From positions 43,922-107,921 of the forward strand of contig CACJLY010000005.1 in NCBI GenBank assembly GCA_902594335.1: DNA of 64,000 nucleotides, in the 5' to 3' direction. The translations under genes and the position numbers were made by a program. The notes below the pieces were generated by a model. It saw only the letters and a program-made list of their open reading frames with translations. It searched no databases and was not told where the DNA came from. Within the stretch, counting starts at the first letter, position 1, and each line of letters begins with the position of its first letter. The DNA comes from an uncultured Pelagibacteraceae bacterium. GTDB lineage: Bacteria; Pseudomonadota; Alphaproteobacteria; Pelagibacterales; Pelagibacteraceae. Below, piece after piece: positions 8,926-18,913 of the stretch.

Positions 8926-9489
8926 ATGATAAACCAACCAACACTTCAAAAATTGAGTGATTTTGAGGATAAATCGCTTTTGATCGTAGACGATGACAAT
9001 CCATTTAGACAAAGATTGGCTAGAGCTATGGAAAAAAAAGGTTTTACAGTTACACAAGCTGAGAGTGTAAAAATTGGTATTGAAACGGTAAAATCAAAAA
9101 GTCCAGCATTTGCTGTTGTGGATCTAAGATTAAATGATGGTAATGGACTAGAGGTAGTTAAAGAAATTCAAAAAGGTAATATTAAAAGTAGGATTATTAT
9201 GTTAACGGGATATGGTAATATCCCAACAGCAGTTGCTGCAATTAAAGAGGGAGCAATTGACTATATTGCTAAGCCAGCGGATGCAGATGATGTTGAAAAA
9301 GCACTTTTAGCTGATCCAAATCAAAAACCAGCCCCACCTGAAAACCCAATGTCAGCGGATAGAGTAAAATGGGAGCACATACACAGAGTTTTTGAGTTAT
9401 GCAACAGAAATGTCTCTGAAACTGCAAGAAGACTAAAAATGCATAGAAGAACTCTTCAGAGAATACTATCTAAAAGATCTCCTAGATAA
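8926..9489 (+). CDS. regA: Redox response regulator RegA/ActR/PrrA family
   Basis: Two-component response regulator of 187 residues. The receiver domain has the acidic triad LIVDDDN (19-25), the phospho-acceptor Asp66 in VVDLRLNDGNG, and the switch Lys in YIAKPAD. After a proline-rich hinge (KPAPPENPM) comes a Fis-type helix-turn-helix, CNRNVSETARRLKMHRRTLQ, nearly invariant in RegA/ActR/PrrA. In other alphaproteobacteria it controls redox, respiration and CO2/N2 metabolism with the kinase RegB, which is not in this window. It is divergent from the decarboxylase operon, 144 nt apart. Confidence 0.92.
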   Translation: MINQPTLQKLSDFEDKSLLIVDDDNPFRQRLARAMEKKGFTVTQAESVKIGIETVKSKSPAFAVVDLRLNDGNGLEVVKEIQKGNIKSRIIMLTGYGNIPTAVAAIKEGAIDYIAKPADADDVEKALLADPNQKPAPPENPMSADRVKWEHIHRVFELCNRNVSETARRLKMHRRTLQRILSKRSPR

Positions 9490-9490
9490 T

Positions 9491-10420
9491 TTAATTTTTT
9501 GTAAGTCTTAAAAATACATCTTCAAGATCTCCATCATCAGTTGAAATATCTTGTATTTTTATATCTTGTTTTTTTATTTCTGTAATGATCGAGTCGATGC
9601 TTAGTTTACTCTTTTCATAGGATAAAACTAACCTCTTCCCATCATTTGATAAAACTTTTAATGACTCAAAAGTGTTATCCTTAATATAAGTTTTTTTATC
9701 TGTAGTGACATATACAATTTTTGTTTGAATTCTTTCCAAGAGATTTTTAGTAGTATCCAAAGCAACTAATTTTCCTCCACTTAGAATACCAATTCTATCA
9801 CACATTTTTTCTGCTTCCTCAAGGTAATGAGTTGTTAGTATTGTTGTTACCCCTTGCTTATTTAAAGATTTCACGTTTTCCCACAATGTGTTTCTAAGCT
9901 CCACATCTACGCCTGCGGTAGGTTCATCTAAAATTATAATTGGAGGTTGATGCACCATCGCTTTTGCTACAAGCAATCTTCTTTTCATACCACCTGATAA
10001 AGCTCTAGCATAACTGTCAGCTTGTTCCTCTAATGACACCAATTTCAATATAGTATCTGTAATTCTATCTTTTTTTCTAATTCCATATAGTCCTGCTTGA
10101 AGCTCTAAGAGTTTTCTGGGACTAAAAAATGGATCAAAGTTCACTTCTTGTGGAACAATTCCAATAGAGGCTCTCACTTGTCTAGGATTTTTATCTAAGT
10201 TAAAACCCCAAACATTTACTTCACCACCAGTTTTTATAACTGATCCACCTAATATGTTTATAAAAGTACTTTTTCCAGCGCCATTTGGTCCTAATAGACC
10301 AAAAATTTCACCTTCTTTCACTTCTAAGTTTAAATTATTAAGCGCATGCGTTTGTTTTGAGCCGTTTTTTGAATAAACTTTATTCAAGTTTTTAACAGTT
10401 AAGACGTTTTTTTTATTCAT
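9491..10420 (-). CDS. ABC transporter ATP-binding protein (ABC-2/CcmA-type exporter)
   Basis: Nucleotide-binding subunit of an exporter, 309 residues. Walker A is GPNGAGKST, the Q-loop region reads IGIVPQEVNFDPFFS, the signature is ALSGGMKRRLLVAKAM, Walker B is IIILDEPTAGVD, and the H-loop is TTHYLEEAE. The subfamily is that of NodI/CcmA/YadG, which pair with ABC-2 permeases. The substrate is unknown and no permease gene lies beside it, so the partner is elsewhere. It converges on regA with a 1-nt gap and is divergent from polA. Confidence 0.9.
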   Translation of the reverse strand: MNKKNVLTVKNLNKVYSKNGSKQTHALNNLNLEVKEGEIFGLLGPNGAGKSTFINILGGSVIKTGGEVNVWGFNLDKNPRQVRASIGIVPQEVNFDPFFSPRKLLELQAGLYGIRKKDRITDTILKLVSLEEQADSYARALSGGMKRRLLVAKAMVHQPPIIILDEPTAGVDVELRNTLWENVKSLNKQGVTTILTTHYLEEAEKMCDRIGILSGGKLVALDTTKNLLERIQTKIVYVTTDKKTYIKDNTFESLKVLSNDGKRLVLSYEKSKLSIDSIITEIKKQDIKIQDISTDDGDLEDVFLRLTKN

Positions 10421-10470
10421 ATGAGGGCATACATTTATTACATTTATAAAAATTAAGATATCATTACATT

Positions 10471-13245
10471 ATGGAGAAAATTAAAAAAAGTGACCATTTT
10501 TACTTAATAGATGGTTCGGGATACATTTTTAGAGCATATTATGCCCTTCCTCCTTTAACTAGAAAAAGTGATGGATTGCCAGTTGGTGCTGTCAGTGGTT
10601 TTTGTAATATGCTTTTTAAGTTATTAGAAGACTCTAAATCTGATGATAATTTAGAAAAACCTACACACTTTGCTGTAATATTTGATTCAGCAAGAAAAAA
10701 TTTTAGAAATGAAATATATTCAGAGTATAAAGGAAATAGATCTGATGCACCTGACGATCTAATTCCTCAATTTGAATACATCAGGCAATCTGTAAAAGCC
10801 TTTAATTTACCTTCCATTGAGTTAATCAATTATGAGGCAGATGATTTAATTGCAACTTATGTAGAGAAAATTTTAGATTTAGGTGCAAAGGTAACAATTG
10901 TTTCTTCTGACAAAGATTTAATGCAGCTTTATAAAAAAGGAGTGAGAATTTATGATCCAATGAAGAATAAATTTATAAATCAAGAAGATGTACATAATAA
11001 ATTTGGAGTTACTCCAGAAAAAGTAATAGATGTCCAATCATTAGCTGGTGATAGCACAGATAACGTACCTGGTGTGCCTGGTATAGGAGTTAAAACTGCT
11101 GCTGAATTGATAAATCAATATGGAAGTTTAGAAAATTTATTAAAAAATGCATCAAAAATAAAACAAAATAAAAGAAGAGAAACTTTAATAGAAAACAAGG
11201 ACGATGCAATTATTAGTAAAAAACTAGTTACATTAAAAAAAGACGTGCCTGTAAAAAATAAAATTGAAGAATTTATATTGAAAAGTGTTGATCAAAATAA
11301 GCTTTATACTTTTCTAAGAGAAATGGAATTTAATAGGCTATTGAGTTCTGCCATCTCAAAGTATGGGGGCACAAATAATTCTGGAAATAAAGATTTTGAA
11401 AAAAATTCAGAAAAAACATCAGAAATTAAGAAAAAAAATTACCAATTAATTAAAAATGAGAAGGAAATTGAAGATTGGATGAAACAATCTGAGGAAATGG
11501 GTGAATTTGCAATAGATACTGAAACAACTTCATTAGACCCTCACACAGCAAAGTTAGTGGGTATTTCAATTTCTAATAGAATTGGGAATGCATGTTATAT
11601 CCCATTAAATCATGTCAGTGGCAATAATCTTAACGAAAAAAAAGTCTTAAGTGTTCTAAAAAATTATTTAGAAGATAAGAGTATTAAAAAAATAGGACAA
11701 AATATTAAGTTTGACTTCATTGTCTTTTATCACCGTGGAATAACTTTAAATTCTATGGAAGATACTATGCTTATGTCTTACACACTAGATGCTGGTAAAA
11801 ATAGGCATAATATGGATACTCTTTCCGAGATCCATCTAGGTCATAAAACTATAAAATTTAAAGATTTAGTTGGGACAGGGAAAAAACAACTTAATTTTTC
11901 TGAAGTTAGTATATCTGAGGCTAAAGATTATGCTGCTGAAGATGCAGATATTACATTTAGATTGTACAAGATTTTTTTAAAATCATTAAAAGCAGAAAAA
12001 TTATTGAATATTTATGAGTTATTTGAAAAACCATTAATTAAAATACTAGCAGAGATGGAGATAAAAGGTATTAAACTTGATAAATCTTCACTAAACAAAC
12101 TGTCTTCAAAATTTGCATCTAAAATTGAAAAATTAGAAAAATCTATTTTTAAGATTTCAAAGAAAATATTTAACATTGGATCAACTAAGCAACTTGGTGA
12201 AATAATGTACAACGATTTAAAAATAGCAGCTTTAAAAAAAACAAAAAAAGGAAGTTTTGCTACTAGTGCTTCAGTTTTAGAAGATTTAGCTTTTAAAGGT
12301 TATGAATTTCCAAAACTTATATTGGAATGGAGGCAAATTAGTAAGCTTAAAAATACTTACTCAGATGCATTGCCAGAACATATAAATCAAAATACTAAAA
12401 GAGTTCATACATCTTTTTTGTTAGCAGCTACTACAACAGGTAGACTTGCATCCAGTGATCCGAATCTACAAAATATTCCAATTAAATCAGATGATGGTAA
12501 GGATATTAGAAAAGCGTTTGTTTCTGAAAAAAACAACAAATTAATTTCAGCAGACTACAACCAAGTTGAGATGAGAATTTTGGCTGATCTAGCAGATGTA
12601 AAACAGCTAAAAAAGGCATTTTTAAACAATGAGGATATTCATACTTTGACAGCCAGTCAGGTTTTTGGAAAAGAAATTAATAAAATTGATTCAGAAACAA
12701 GAAGAAAAGCAAAAGCAATCAACTTTGGAATAATCTATGGTATTTCTCAATATGGTCTAGCCAAACAAATCAATGTTTCAAATAATGAAGCAGAAGAATT
12801 TTTAAATTCTTATTTTAAAAAATTCCCAGAAATTAAAGATTATATGAAAACAACAGTGAATTTTTGCAGAAAAAGTGGCTATGTGAGTAATATATTTGGA
12901 AGAAAAACCCATCTCACAGGAATTAACGATAAAAATTTTAATATAAGAAATTTTCAGGAGAGAGCGGCGATAAATGCCCCAATTCAAGGGTCAGCATCAG
13001 AGATAATGAGATTAGCAATGATCAGGATAAATAAAGAAATCTCCAATAACAAAAATAATAGTTTAAAAATGTTGTTACAAATACACGATGAATTAATTTT
13101 TGAAGAAAGCTTAAAAGAAATAAAAAAAAGTACTAAATTAATTAAGGATTTGATGTTGAGTGTTAAGGATAGTGAACTTCACTCATTTTCAATACCTCTT
13201 TTAGTCGATGTGAATATTGGAGAAAATTGGGGTGAACTTCATTGA
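10471..13245 (+). CDS. polA: DNA polymerase I
   Basis: Repair and Okazaki-fragment-maturation polymerase, 924 residues, full length with three domains. The N-terminal 5'-3' exonuclease (residues 1-295) begins YLIDGSGYIFRAYYALPPL. The 3'-5' exonuclease begins at FAIDTETTSLDPHTAKLVGI with the catalytic DxE intact, so proofreading is expected. The family A polymerase domain carries SADYNQVEMRILADL (motif A), RRKAKAINFGIIYGIS (O-helix) and QIHDELIFE (motif C). Divergent from the ABC ATPase gene; chvI follows after 50 nt. Confidence 0.97.
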   Translation: MEKIKKSDHFYLIDGSGYIFRAYYALPPLTRKSDGLPVGAVSGFCNMLFKLLEDSKSDDNLEKPTHFAVIFDSARKNFRNEIYSEYKGNRSDAPDDLIPQFEYIRQSVKAFNLPSIELINYEADDLIATYVEKILDLGAKVTIVSSDKDLMQLYKKGVRIYDPMKNKFINQEDVHNKFGVTPEKVIDVQSLAGDSTDNVPGVPGIGVKTAAELINQYGSLENLLKNASKIKQNKRRETLIENKDDAIISKKLVTLKKDVPVKNKIEEFILKSVDQNKLYTFLREMEFNRLLSSAISKYGGTNNSGNKDFEKNSEKTSEIKKKNYQLIKNEKEIEDWMKQSEEMGEFAIDTETTSLDPHTAKLVGISISNRIGNACYIPLNHVSGNNLNEKKVLSVLKNYLEDKSIKKIGQNIKFDFIVFYHRGITLNSMEDTMLMSYTLDAGKNRHNMDTLSEIHLGHKTIKFKDLVGTGKKQLNFSEVSISEAKDYAAEDADITFRLYKIFLKSLKAEKLLNIYELFEKPLIKILAEMEIKGIKLDKSSLNKLSSKFASKIEKLEKSIFKISKKIFNIGSTKQLGEIMYNDLKIAALKKTKKGSFATSASVLEDLAFKGYEFPKLILEWRQISKLKNTYSDALPEHINQNTKRVHTSFLLAATTTGRLASSDPNLQNIPIKSDDGKDIRKAFVSEKNNKLISADYNQVEMRILADLADVKQLKKAFLNNEDIHTLTASQVFGKEINKIDSETRRKAKAINFGIIYGISQYGLAKQINVSNNEAEEFLNSYFKKFPEIKDYMKTTVNFCRKSGYVSNIFGRKTHLTGINDKNFNIRNFQERAAINAPIQGSASEIMRLAMIRINKEISNNKNNSLKMLLQIHDELIFEESLKEIKKSTKLIKDLMLSVKDSELHSFSIPLLVDVNIGENWGELH

Positions 13246-13295
13246 AAACAAACAATTGCCCTAATCTGAACAATTTAGTATTTTTAAACTAATTT

Positions 13296-14000
13296 ATGTC
13301 TCAAACAATTGCGTTAGTAGATGACGATAGAAATTTATTAACATCTGTACAAATGGCTTTAGAAAAGGAAGGTTTTAAAGTTCAAACTTATATTGATGGT
13401 GAAAATGCTCTTGTTGGATTATCAAGAACACCACCTGATCTTGCTGTGATTGATATTAAAATGCCAAGAATGGATGGCGAAGAACTTCTAAGAAAACTTA
13501 GAAAAAAAACTTCTATGCCAGTTATTTTTTTAACTTCTAAAGATGAAGTAACCGACGAGGTTAGTGGTTTAAAACTCGGTGCAGACGACTTTGTTGGCAA
13601 AACAGGAGGATTTTCAACTAAAGTTTTAGTTGAAAGAATTAAAGTACAATTAAGAAAAAAAGATAAGGACATCAATATAGAAGAAAATAAAAATGTAATT
13701 TCTCATGGTAAGTTAAAATTAGATCCTTCCCAACTCGAATGTGAGTGGGATGGTAAACAATTGCCTGATAAACTGACTACAACTGAATTTAAAATTGTTG
13801 AGGAGCTAGCAAAAAGACCGGGAATGATTAAAGAGAGAGCCTTACTCATGGACGTAGCTTATCGAGAAGACACAGATATAGAAGACAGGACTATTGATAG
13901 TCATGTTAAAAGAATAAGAAAAAAATTTAAAAAGGTAGATAGTGATTTTTCAGCAATTGAAACAAGATATGGAAGTGGATATAGATGGAATGTTAAATAA
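13296..14000 (+). CDS. chvI: Response regulator ChvI (OmpR family)
   Basis: DNA-binding response regulator of 234 residues, partner of ChvG. The receiver domain starts IALVDDDRNL, with phospho-acceptor Asp53 in VIDIKMPRMDG and KLGADDFVGK near its end. A winged-helix output domain follows (about 130-234), ending in VKRIRKKFKKVDSDF...YGSGYRW. The receiver sequence is distinctive of alphaproteobacterial ChvI, which controls envelope and acid responses in rhizobia. The kinase gene starts 5 nt downstream, so the pair is an operon. Confidence 0.93.
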   Translation: MSQTIALVDDDRNLLTSVQMALEKEGFKVQTYIDGENALVGLSRTPPDLAVIDIKMPRMDGEELLRKLRKKTSMPVIFLTSKDEVTDEVSGLKLGADDFVGKTGGFSTKVLVERIKVQLRKKDKDINIEENKNVISHGKLKLDPSQLECEWDGKQLPDKLTTTEFKIVEELAKRPGMIKERALLMDVAYREDTDIEDRTIDSHVKRIRKKFKKVDSDFSAIETRYGSGYRWNVK

Positions 14001-14005
14001 TAATT

Positions 14006-15508
14006 ATGGGAAAAATACTAAAAAATCTCTCTATATTGCAGAAATTCCTTTTTATAAATCTAGTAGTCTTCATATTTATAATAATAATCACTTTTTTTTA
14101 CTTAAGTGCTATTCAAAAAAATTTGATTAATGAAAAACAAAAAAATCATACAGATATAATTTCTCAAACAATATTAAATCTTGAAAAATCAAATATAAAA
14201 TTAAATGAATACGGAATAAGCGAATTTTTATTTTCCAAAAAATCCCGATTTCCTTATTTTGAAAAACTAGATAGAGTAATATTTTTTGACGATAAATTGA
14301 ATTGGATTGGAGATACAAGATCTATTCCGTCTTCATTATTACTAATTGAAGAATTAACTGAACAATCGAGTGAGAATAATTTTAGTAATCAAGAAAATAA
14401 AAATGAAACAATTTTTGATGAAGATCTTAATAAATATTATTTATCAGGATCTGAAAAATCTTTAACTAATTTAAAACAAATGCAAGAACAGTTTTTTGTT
14501 TTTAGTATTAAGAGTGTTAATTATTTGAATAATAATGGCTATATTCTTATATCTGAAAATGCTGATAATATAATTGCACAAATTGAAGAGAGAGAGAAAT
14601 TTATAATTAGAACAGCTCTTGTGGTACTTTTGGTTATCATTATTTTTTCATATGTCTTAAATAGATATTTTTTAAATCCCATTAAAAATTTAGTTACTTA
14701 TACAAAAATTATAAAAGACAAAAGTAACGAAAAAACAGATATAGAAAGAGTTAAGAAAAGAAATGATGAATTAGGAATACTGTCAAAATCGCTTGATGAA
14801 ATGACTAGTGAATTAAATAAAAGAATTGCAACCGCTGAAAATTATTCAACAGACCTACTTCATGAAATTAGAAATCCTCTTGCTTCATTAAAAAGTGCAT
14901 CTGAGATAATTTCAGAAACAGAGGATAAAACTAAAAGAGAAAAATTAATTAATATCGTTTCTCATGATGTTGAGAGAATAGAAAGATTAATTACTGATTA
15001 TTCTCAAATGCTGAAAGATGAGGCAGTAATTTCAACAGAAAAAATGCAAAAAATTGATATAAAAGATATTGCAAAATCTGTGGTTGATGATTTTAATAAT
15101 ATTTATAATTCAAAGAGAAAAATACAAATAAGATTAAAGTCTAATGGATCTGAGAATTATTTTATACTTGGTATCAACAATAGGATAGAACAAATTATTG
15201 CAAATTTACTTGAAAATTCAATTTCTTTTAGTGATGAGAATCAGGAAATTATAGTAGAGGTCAGTAAAGACAAAGAAGGTAAGCCAAGACTTGTCGTAAT
15301 TGACGAGGGGACTGGTTTTAGTGAGAAGGATACCGCTAAAATTTTCAATAGATTTTATAGTAATAGACCTGAAAATTTTGGTGAGCACTCTGGTTTAGGC
15401 CTAAATATAGTGAAAAACTTAGTTGAATTACATAACGGACAAATTAAAGCTGAAAATAATAAAGAGAGGGGTGCAAAAGTTGAAATTATTTTCCCGGCGA
15501 CCCAATGA
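14006..15508 (+). CDS. chvG: Sensor histidine kinase ChvG/ExoS
   Basis: Membrane sensor kinase, 500 residues. TM1 is about residues 13-35, then a periplasmic domain (about 36-200), TM2 about 201-219, HAMP, and a DHp domain with His286 in DLLHEIRNPLASLKSASEII. The ATPase domain has the N box (IANLLENSISFS) and G2 box (HSGLGLNIVKNLVELHNGQI). The periplasmic part is short and polar, rich in Asn and Glu. It follows chvI by 5 nt. In alphaproteobacteria it senses low pH/envelope stress under ExoR control; exoR was not seen here. Confidence 0.92.
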   Translation: MGKILKNLSILQKFLFINLVVFIFIIIITFFYLSAIQKNLINEKQKNHTDIISQTILNLEKSNIKLNEYGISEFLFSKKSRFPYFEKLDRVIFFDDKLNWIGDTRSIPSSLLLIEELTEQSSENNFSNQENKNETIFDEDLNKYYLSGSEKSLTNLKQMQEQFFVFSIKSVNYLNNNGYILISENADNIIAQIEEREKFIIRTALVVLLVIIIFSYVLNRYFLNPIKNLVTYTKIIKDKSNEKTDIERVKKRNDELGILSKSLDEMTSELNKRIATAENYSTDLLHEIRNPLASLKSASEIISETEDKTKREKLINIVSHDVERIERLITDYSQMLKDEAVISTEKMQKIDIKDIAKSVVDDFNNIYNSKRKIQIRLKSNGSENYFILGINNRIEQIIANLLENSISFSDENQEIIVEVSKDKEGKPRLVVIDEGTGFSEKDTAKIFNRFYSNRPENFGEHSGLGLNIVKNLVELHNGQIKAENNKERGAKVEIIFPATQ

Positions 15509-15550
15509 AAAGTTGATTAATATAAATAAAGTTGCTACAAGCCGTACCTT

Positions 15551-16837
15551 ATGACAGATTATAAAGTAAAAGATATTAACGAAGCAGAATTTGGAAGAAA
15601 AGAAATCTCTCTAGCAGAGACTGAAATGCCAGGATTAATGGCAGTAAGAACCGAATATAAAGGCAAAAATCCACTAAAAGGTGCAAGAATTTTAGGTTGT
15701 CTTCATATGACAATTCAAACAGCAGTTTTGATTGAAACTCTTGTTGATTTAGGTGCAGAATGTAGATGGTCTTCATGCAATATATTCTCAACACAAGATC
15801 ATGCAGCAGCAGCAATTGCAAAAGCTGGTATCCCAGTATTTGCTTGGAAGGGTGAGACAGAGGAAGAATACTGGTGGTGTGTTAAACAAACAATTGAGGG
15901 TAAAAAAGACTGGATACCTAACATGATTTTAGATGATGGTGGTGATCTTACTGCTCTTATGCATAAAGATTATAAAGATTTATTAAAAGGCATAAAAGGT
16001 TTAAGTGAAGAAACGACAACAGGTGTCTTGGCACTTAAAAAAATGGAAGAACAAGGTCAATTGTTAGTGCCAGCAATTAATGTAAACGACTCAGTTACAA
16101 AATCAAAATTTGATAACCTATATGGATGTAGAGAAAGTTTAGTTGACGGAATTAAAAGAGCTACTGATGTAATGATGTCAGGAAAGGTTGCAATCGTTGC
16201 AGGCTTTGGTGATGTTGGAAAAGGGAGTGCAGCATCTTTAAGACAAAGTGGAGCAAGAGTGTTGGTAACTGAAACTGATCCTATTTGTGCATTGCAAGCT
16301 GCTATGGAAGGTTACGAAGTAGTTTTAATGGATGAAATGATTGGTCAAGCAGATATTGTTGTAACTGCAACTGGAAATAAAGATGTAGTAACGGCAGATC
16401 ATATGAGAGCTATGAAAGATAGATCTATTCTATGTAATATTGGACACTTTGATAACGAAATTCAAGTTGAGGCTTTGAAAAATTATAAATGGGATGAGGT
16501 AAAACCTCAGGTTCACGAAATAACATTCCCAGATGACAAAAGATTAATTTTGTTAGCTGAGGGGAGACTTGTAAATTTAGGTTGTGGAACTGGCCACCCA
16601 AGCTTTGTAATGAGTGCATCATTCACCAATCAGGTTATTGCTCAAATTGAGCTTTGGAACAATTCAGACAACTATGAAAATAAAGTTTATGTGCTTCCTA
16701 AACACTTAGATGAAAAAGTGGCAAGACTCCACTTAGATAAAGTTGGTGCAAAATTAACACCATTATCAAAAGAACAAGCCGACTATATAAGTGTAACACC
16801 AGAGGGACCATACAAGCCTCATGCTTATCGCTACTAG
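15551..16837 (+). CDS. ahcY: S-adenosylhomocysteine hydrolase
   Basis: Splits S-adenosylhomocysteine into adenosine and homocysteine, closing the methylation cycle. It uses bound NAD: the dinucleotide-binding motif is [16 protein letters not shown]. Other signatures are [16 protein letters not shown] and [10 protein letters not shown], and the C-terminal YKPHAYRY closes the active site of a neighbouring subunit. At 428 residues it is shorter than E. coli-free long forms (about 465) because it lacks the insertion found in many proteobacterial and eukaryotic enzymes; this remains within family range. The 42-nt leader shows no riboswitch fold I recognise. Its 3' end overlaps tsaE by 17 nt. Confidence 0.97.
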   Translation: MTDYKVKDINEAEFGRKEISLAETEMPGLMAVRTEYKGKNPLKGARILGCLHMTIQTAVLIETLVDLGAECRWSSCNIFSTQDHAAAAIAKAGIPVFAWKGETEEEYWWCVKQTIEGKKDWIPNMILDDGGDLTALMHKDYKDLLKGIKGLSEETTTGVLALKKMEEQGQLLVPAINVNDSVTKSKFDNLYGCRESLVDGIKRATDVMMSGKVAIVAGFGDVGKGSAASLRQSGARVLVTETDPICALQAAMEGYEVVLMDEMIGQADIVVTATGNKDVVTADHMRAMKDRSILCNIGHFDNEIQVEALKNYKWDEVKPQVHEITFPDDKRLILLAEGRLVNLGCGTGHPSFVMSASFTNQVIAQIELWNNSDNYENKVYVLPKHLDEKVARLHLDKVGAKLTPLSKEQADYISVTPEGPYKPHAYRY

Positions 16838-17300
16838 AAGTGGCAAAATAAATATTTCTAAAGAAAAAGATACAAAAATTGTAGCTGAAAGACTTTGTAA
16901 AGTTATCAATTTAGGTGATTTCATACTTTTAACTGGGGATTTAGGTGTAGGAAAAACTACTTTCATTAAATACATCATAAATTCTCTACAAAGAATAAAT
17001 AGACAAGAAATATCAGAAGTTCCTAGTCCTACTTTTAATATTACTAATGAGTATCAGATAAAAAAAATTATAATAAAGCACTACGATTTATACAGAATTA
17101 AAAATGAAAAAGAGCTTAATAACTTAGGAATCCAAGAAAATTTAAAAAAACAAATAACTCTAATTGAATGGCCCAAAATAGCAAAAAAGCTCAAAATTAA
17201 AAATAGTATTAGTTTAATATTTAAATATAATAAAAGCTATACCGAGCGTTATCTATCAATAATTTCTAAAAACAAAAAAATAATTAATGAATTTAAATAA
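16821..17300 (+). CDS. tsaE: tRNA threonylcarbamoyladenosine biosynthesis ATPase TsaE
   Basis: ATPase required with TsaB, TsaC and TsaD to form t6A at position 37 of ANN-decoding tRNAs. The Walker A motif is [10 protein letters not shown], followed by [12 protein letters not shown] and HYDLYRI, all characteristic of TsaE, then LIEWP (Walker B-like). Length of 159 is typical. It overlaps ahcY by 17 nt and the next gene by 14 nt, so it is embedded in a tightly coupled operon. The C-terminal third is unusually Lys/Asn-rich, in keeping with genome bias. Confidence 0.93.
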   Translation: MLIATRSGKINISKEKDTKIVAERLCKVINLGDFILLTGDLGVGKTTFIKYIINSLQRINRQEISEVPSPTFNITNEYQIKKIIIKHYDLYRIKNEKELNNLGIQENLKKQITLIEWPKIAKKLKIKNSISLIFKYNKSYTERYLSIISKNKKIINEFK

Positions 17301-18237
17301 GTTAAAAAAACTAACTGGAGATGCATCATTTAGAAATTTTTATAGAGGAAAAAAAAATATTCTTGTTCATTGTGTAAAAAACAAAAAAAGTAATTTGCTA
17401 GAATATGATGCTGTCAATAAAATATTAATAAAAAAAAATATTTTAGCTCCAAGATTAATATCCCAGAATTACAAAAATAATTATATTGAGATTGAGGATT
17501 TTGGTGATTTAACAGTTTTTAAAAAATTTCAAAAAAAATCAATAAATAAAAAAATTTACTATAAAAAAATTCTAAATTTATTAATCAAAATTATAAATAT
17601 TAAAATTAAGTATCAAAAAACATTTTTGAAAACAAATTATAAAGTGCCAGACTATTCATTAAAAAAATTATTAGATGAGTCTAATTTATTCTTAGACTGG
17701 TATTTACCAAAATTTGTTAAAAGAGGGAAAAATAAAATTTTAAAAATTAAACTTAATAAGATATTTAAAAAATTACTAAATAATATCTATTATAAAAATA
17801 AAGTTTTTGTGCATCGAGATTTTCATATATCAAATTTAATGATAACTAAAAAAGGTTTAGCGCTGATAGATAGTCAAGATGCAGTCTATGGTAACATTGC
17901 ATATGATTTAGCTTCTCTTATCGATGATGTTAGGTTTAAAACAGACGTAAAGACTAAAAAATATATTTTTGATGAATTCATAAAAAAAAATAAACAATTA
18001 AATCTTAAAAAGTTCAAAAATGACTTTGAGATCTTATCCGTCTTAAGGAATTTGAAAATAATTGGCATATTTACTAGATTATCTGTGAGAGATAAAAAAA
18101 ATAAATATCTTAAACTTATACCTCACGCATGGGAGTTAATCGATTACAGAACTTTGAATAATCCAATATTTAAAGACTTAAATTACCTTTTAAGTAAAAA
18201 CTTTGATAGAAAAATTAGAAAATCTCATGAAAATTAA
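17287..18237 (+). CDS. amgK: Aminoglycoside-phosphotransferase-fold kinase, AmgK-like (MurNAc/GlcNAc kinase)
   Basis: Kinase of the APH/choline-kinase fold, 316 residues. The catalytic loop is VFVHRDFHISNLM (Asp as base, Asn for metal) and the metal-binding segment is LALIDSQDAVYGNIAYDLAS. In Pseudomonas and Caulobacter the AmgK-MurU pair phosphorylates recovered MurNAc and turns it into UDP-MurNAc, bypassing de novo synthesis. The murU-like gene overlaps its 3' end, which supports that role. Many alphaproteobacteria keep this gene pair directly after tsaE. Substrate specificity is inferred from the neighbour. Confidence 0.82.
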   Translation: MNLNKLKKLTGDASFRNFYRGKKNILVHCVKNKKSNLLEYDAVNKILIKKNILAPRLISQNYKNNYIEIEDFGDLTVFKKFQKKSINKKIYYKKILNLLIKIINIKIKYQKTFLKTNYKVPDYSLKKLLDESNLFLDWYLPKFVKRGKNKILKIKLNKIFKKLLNNIYYKNKVFVHRDFHISNLMITKKGLALIDSQDAVYGNIAYDLASLIDDVRFKTDVKTKKYIFDEFIKKNKQLNLKKFKNDFEILSVLRNLKIIGIFTRLSVRDKKNKYLKLIPHAWELIDYRTLNNPIFKDLNYLLSKNFDRKIRKSHEN

Positions 18238-18913
18238 AACTGCCCTAATACTCTGTGCTGGATTTGGCAAGAGAGTACAACCGATAACAGACAGTTTGCC
18301 TAAGCCATTAATAGTTTATAAAAATGAAACTTTATTAGAAAATACAATTAATTTTCTTACAAAAATAAAAATCGAAAAAATCAAAATTAATGTTTTTTAT
18401 TTAAAAGAAAAGATTATTGATTTTATCAATAGTAAAAATTTCCCAATCAATATTGAAATTGTAGATGATGGTGAGACAATCTTAGGTACAGGGGGTGGTA
18501 CGCTAAATCTTATTAACAAATCTAATGAGGATGATGTTCTAGTCATCAATCCAGATACAATTTGGGATGATGGTTATATCAACTCAATTCACGCTATGAA
18601 AAAAATTTACTTTGAAAGAAAAATGAAAAACATTTTATTAATTGTAAATAACTCAACATGTTTTGATAAAAGATTTAATGGAGATTTTGAGATAAAAAAT
18701 AATATACTTCTTAAAGAAAAAATAAATAATTTTAAATATACTGGATGTCAAATATTTAATAAGGAATTAATATCACATAAACAATTAAATTATTTTCCTA
18801 TGTCTGAAATATGGGATGAACTTTTGAGAGAAAGTAAACTTTATGGTTTTGAGCATAAAGGTGAATTTAAGCATTTAACTGATTTTGAAATATATGAAAA
18901 ATTATTTATTTAG
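18227..18913 (+). CDS. murU: Sugar-1-phosphate nucleotidyltransferase, MurU-like
   Basis: Nucleotidyltransferase likely converting MurNAc-1-phosphate to UDP-MurNAc. The N-terminal signature LILCAGFGKRVQPITDSLPK is the nucleotide-binding G-x-G-x-R...KP loop, and ILGTGGGTLNL plus VINPDTIW follow (metal-binding Asp). I place the start at ATG 18227 (MKIKTALILCAG); an in-frame TTG at 18203 would add eight residues that do not fit the family. It overlaps amgK by 11 nt and interlocks stop codons with the convergent gpmA. Confidence 0.85.
   Translation: MKIKTALILCAGFGKRVQPITDSLPKPLIVYKNETLLENTINFLTKIKIEKIKINVFYLKEKIIDFINSKNFPINIEIVDDGETILGTGGGTLNLINKSNEDDVLVINPDTIWDDGYINSIHAMKKIYFERKMKNILLIVNNSTCFDKRFNGDFEIKNNILLKEKINNFKYTGCQIFNKELISHKQLNYFPMSEIWDELLRESKLYGFEHKGEFKHLTDFEIYEKLFI

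Noticed and set aside
12802..12987. Minus-strand frame inside polA
   Set aside because: Lies antisense to the polymerase O-helix region, which is conserved in the plus frame; a shadow of that gene.
15509..15550. SAH or SAM riboswitch ahead of ahcY
   Set aside because: Only 42 nt separate chvG and ahcY and I could not fold them into the known SAH, SAM-II, SAM-V or SAM/SAH patterns.
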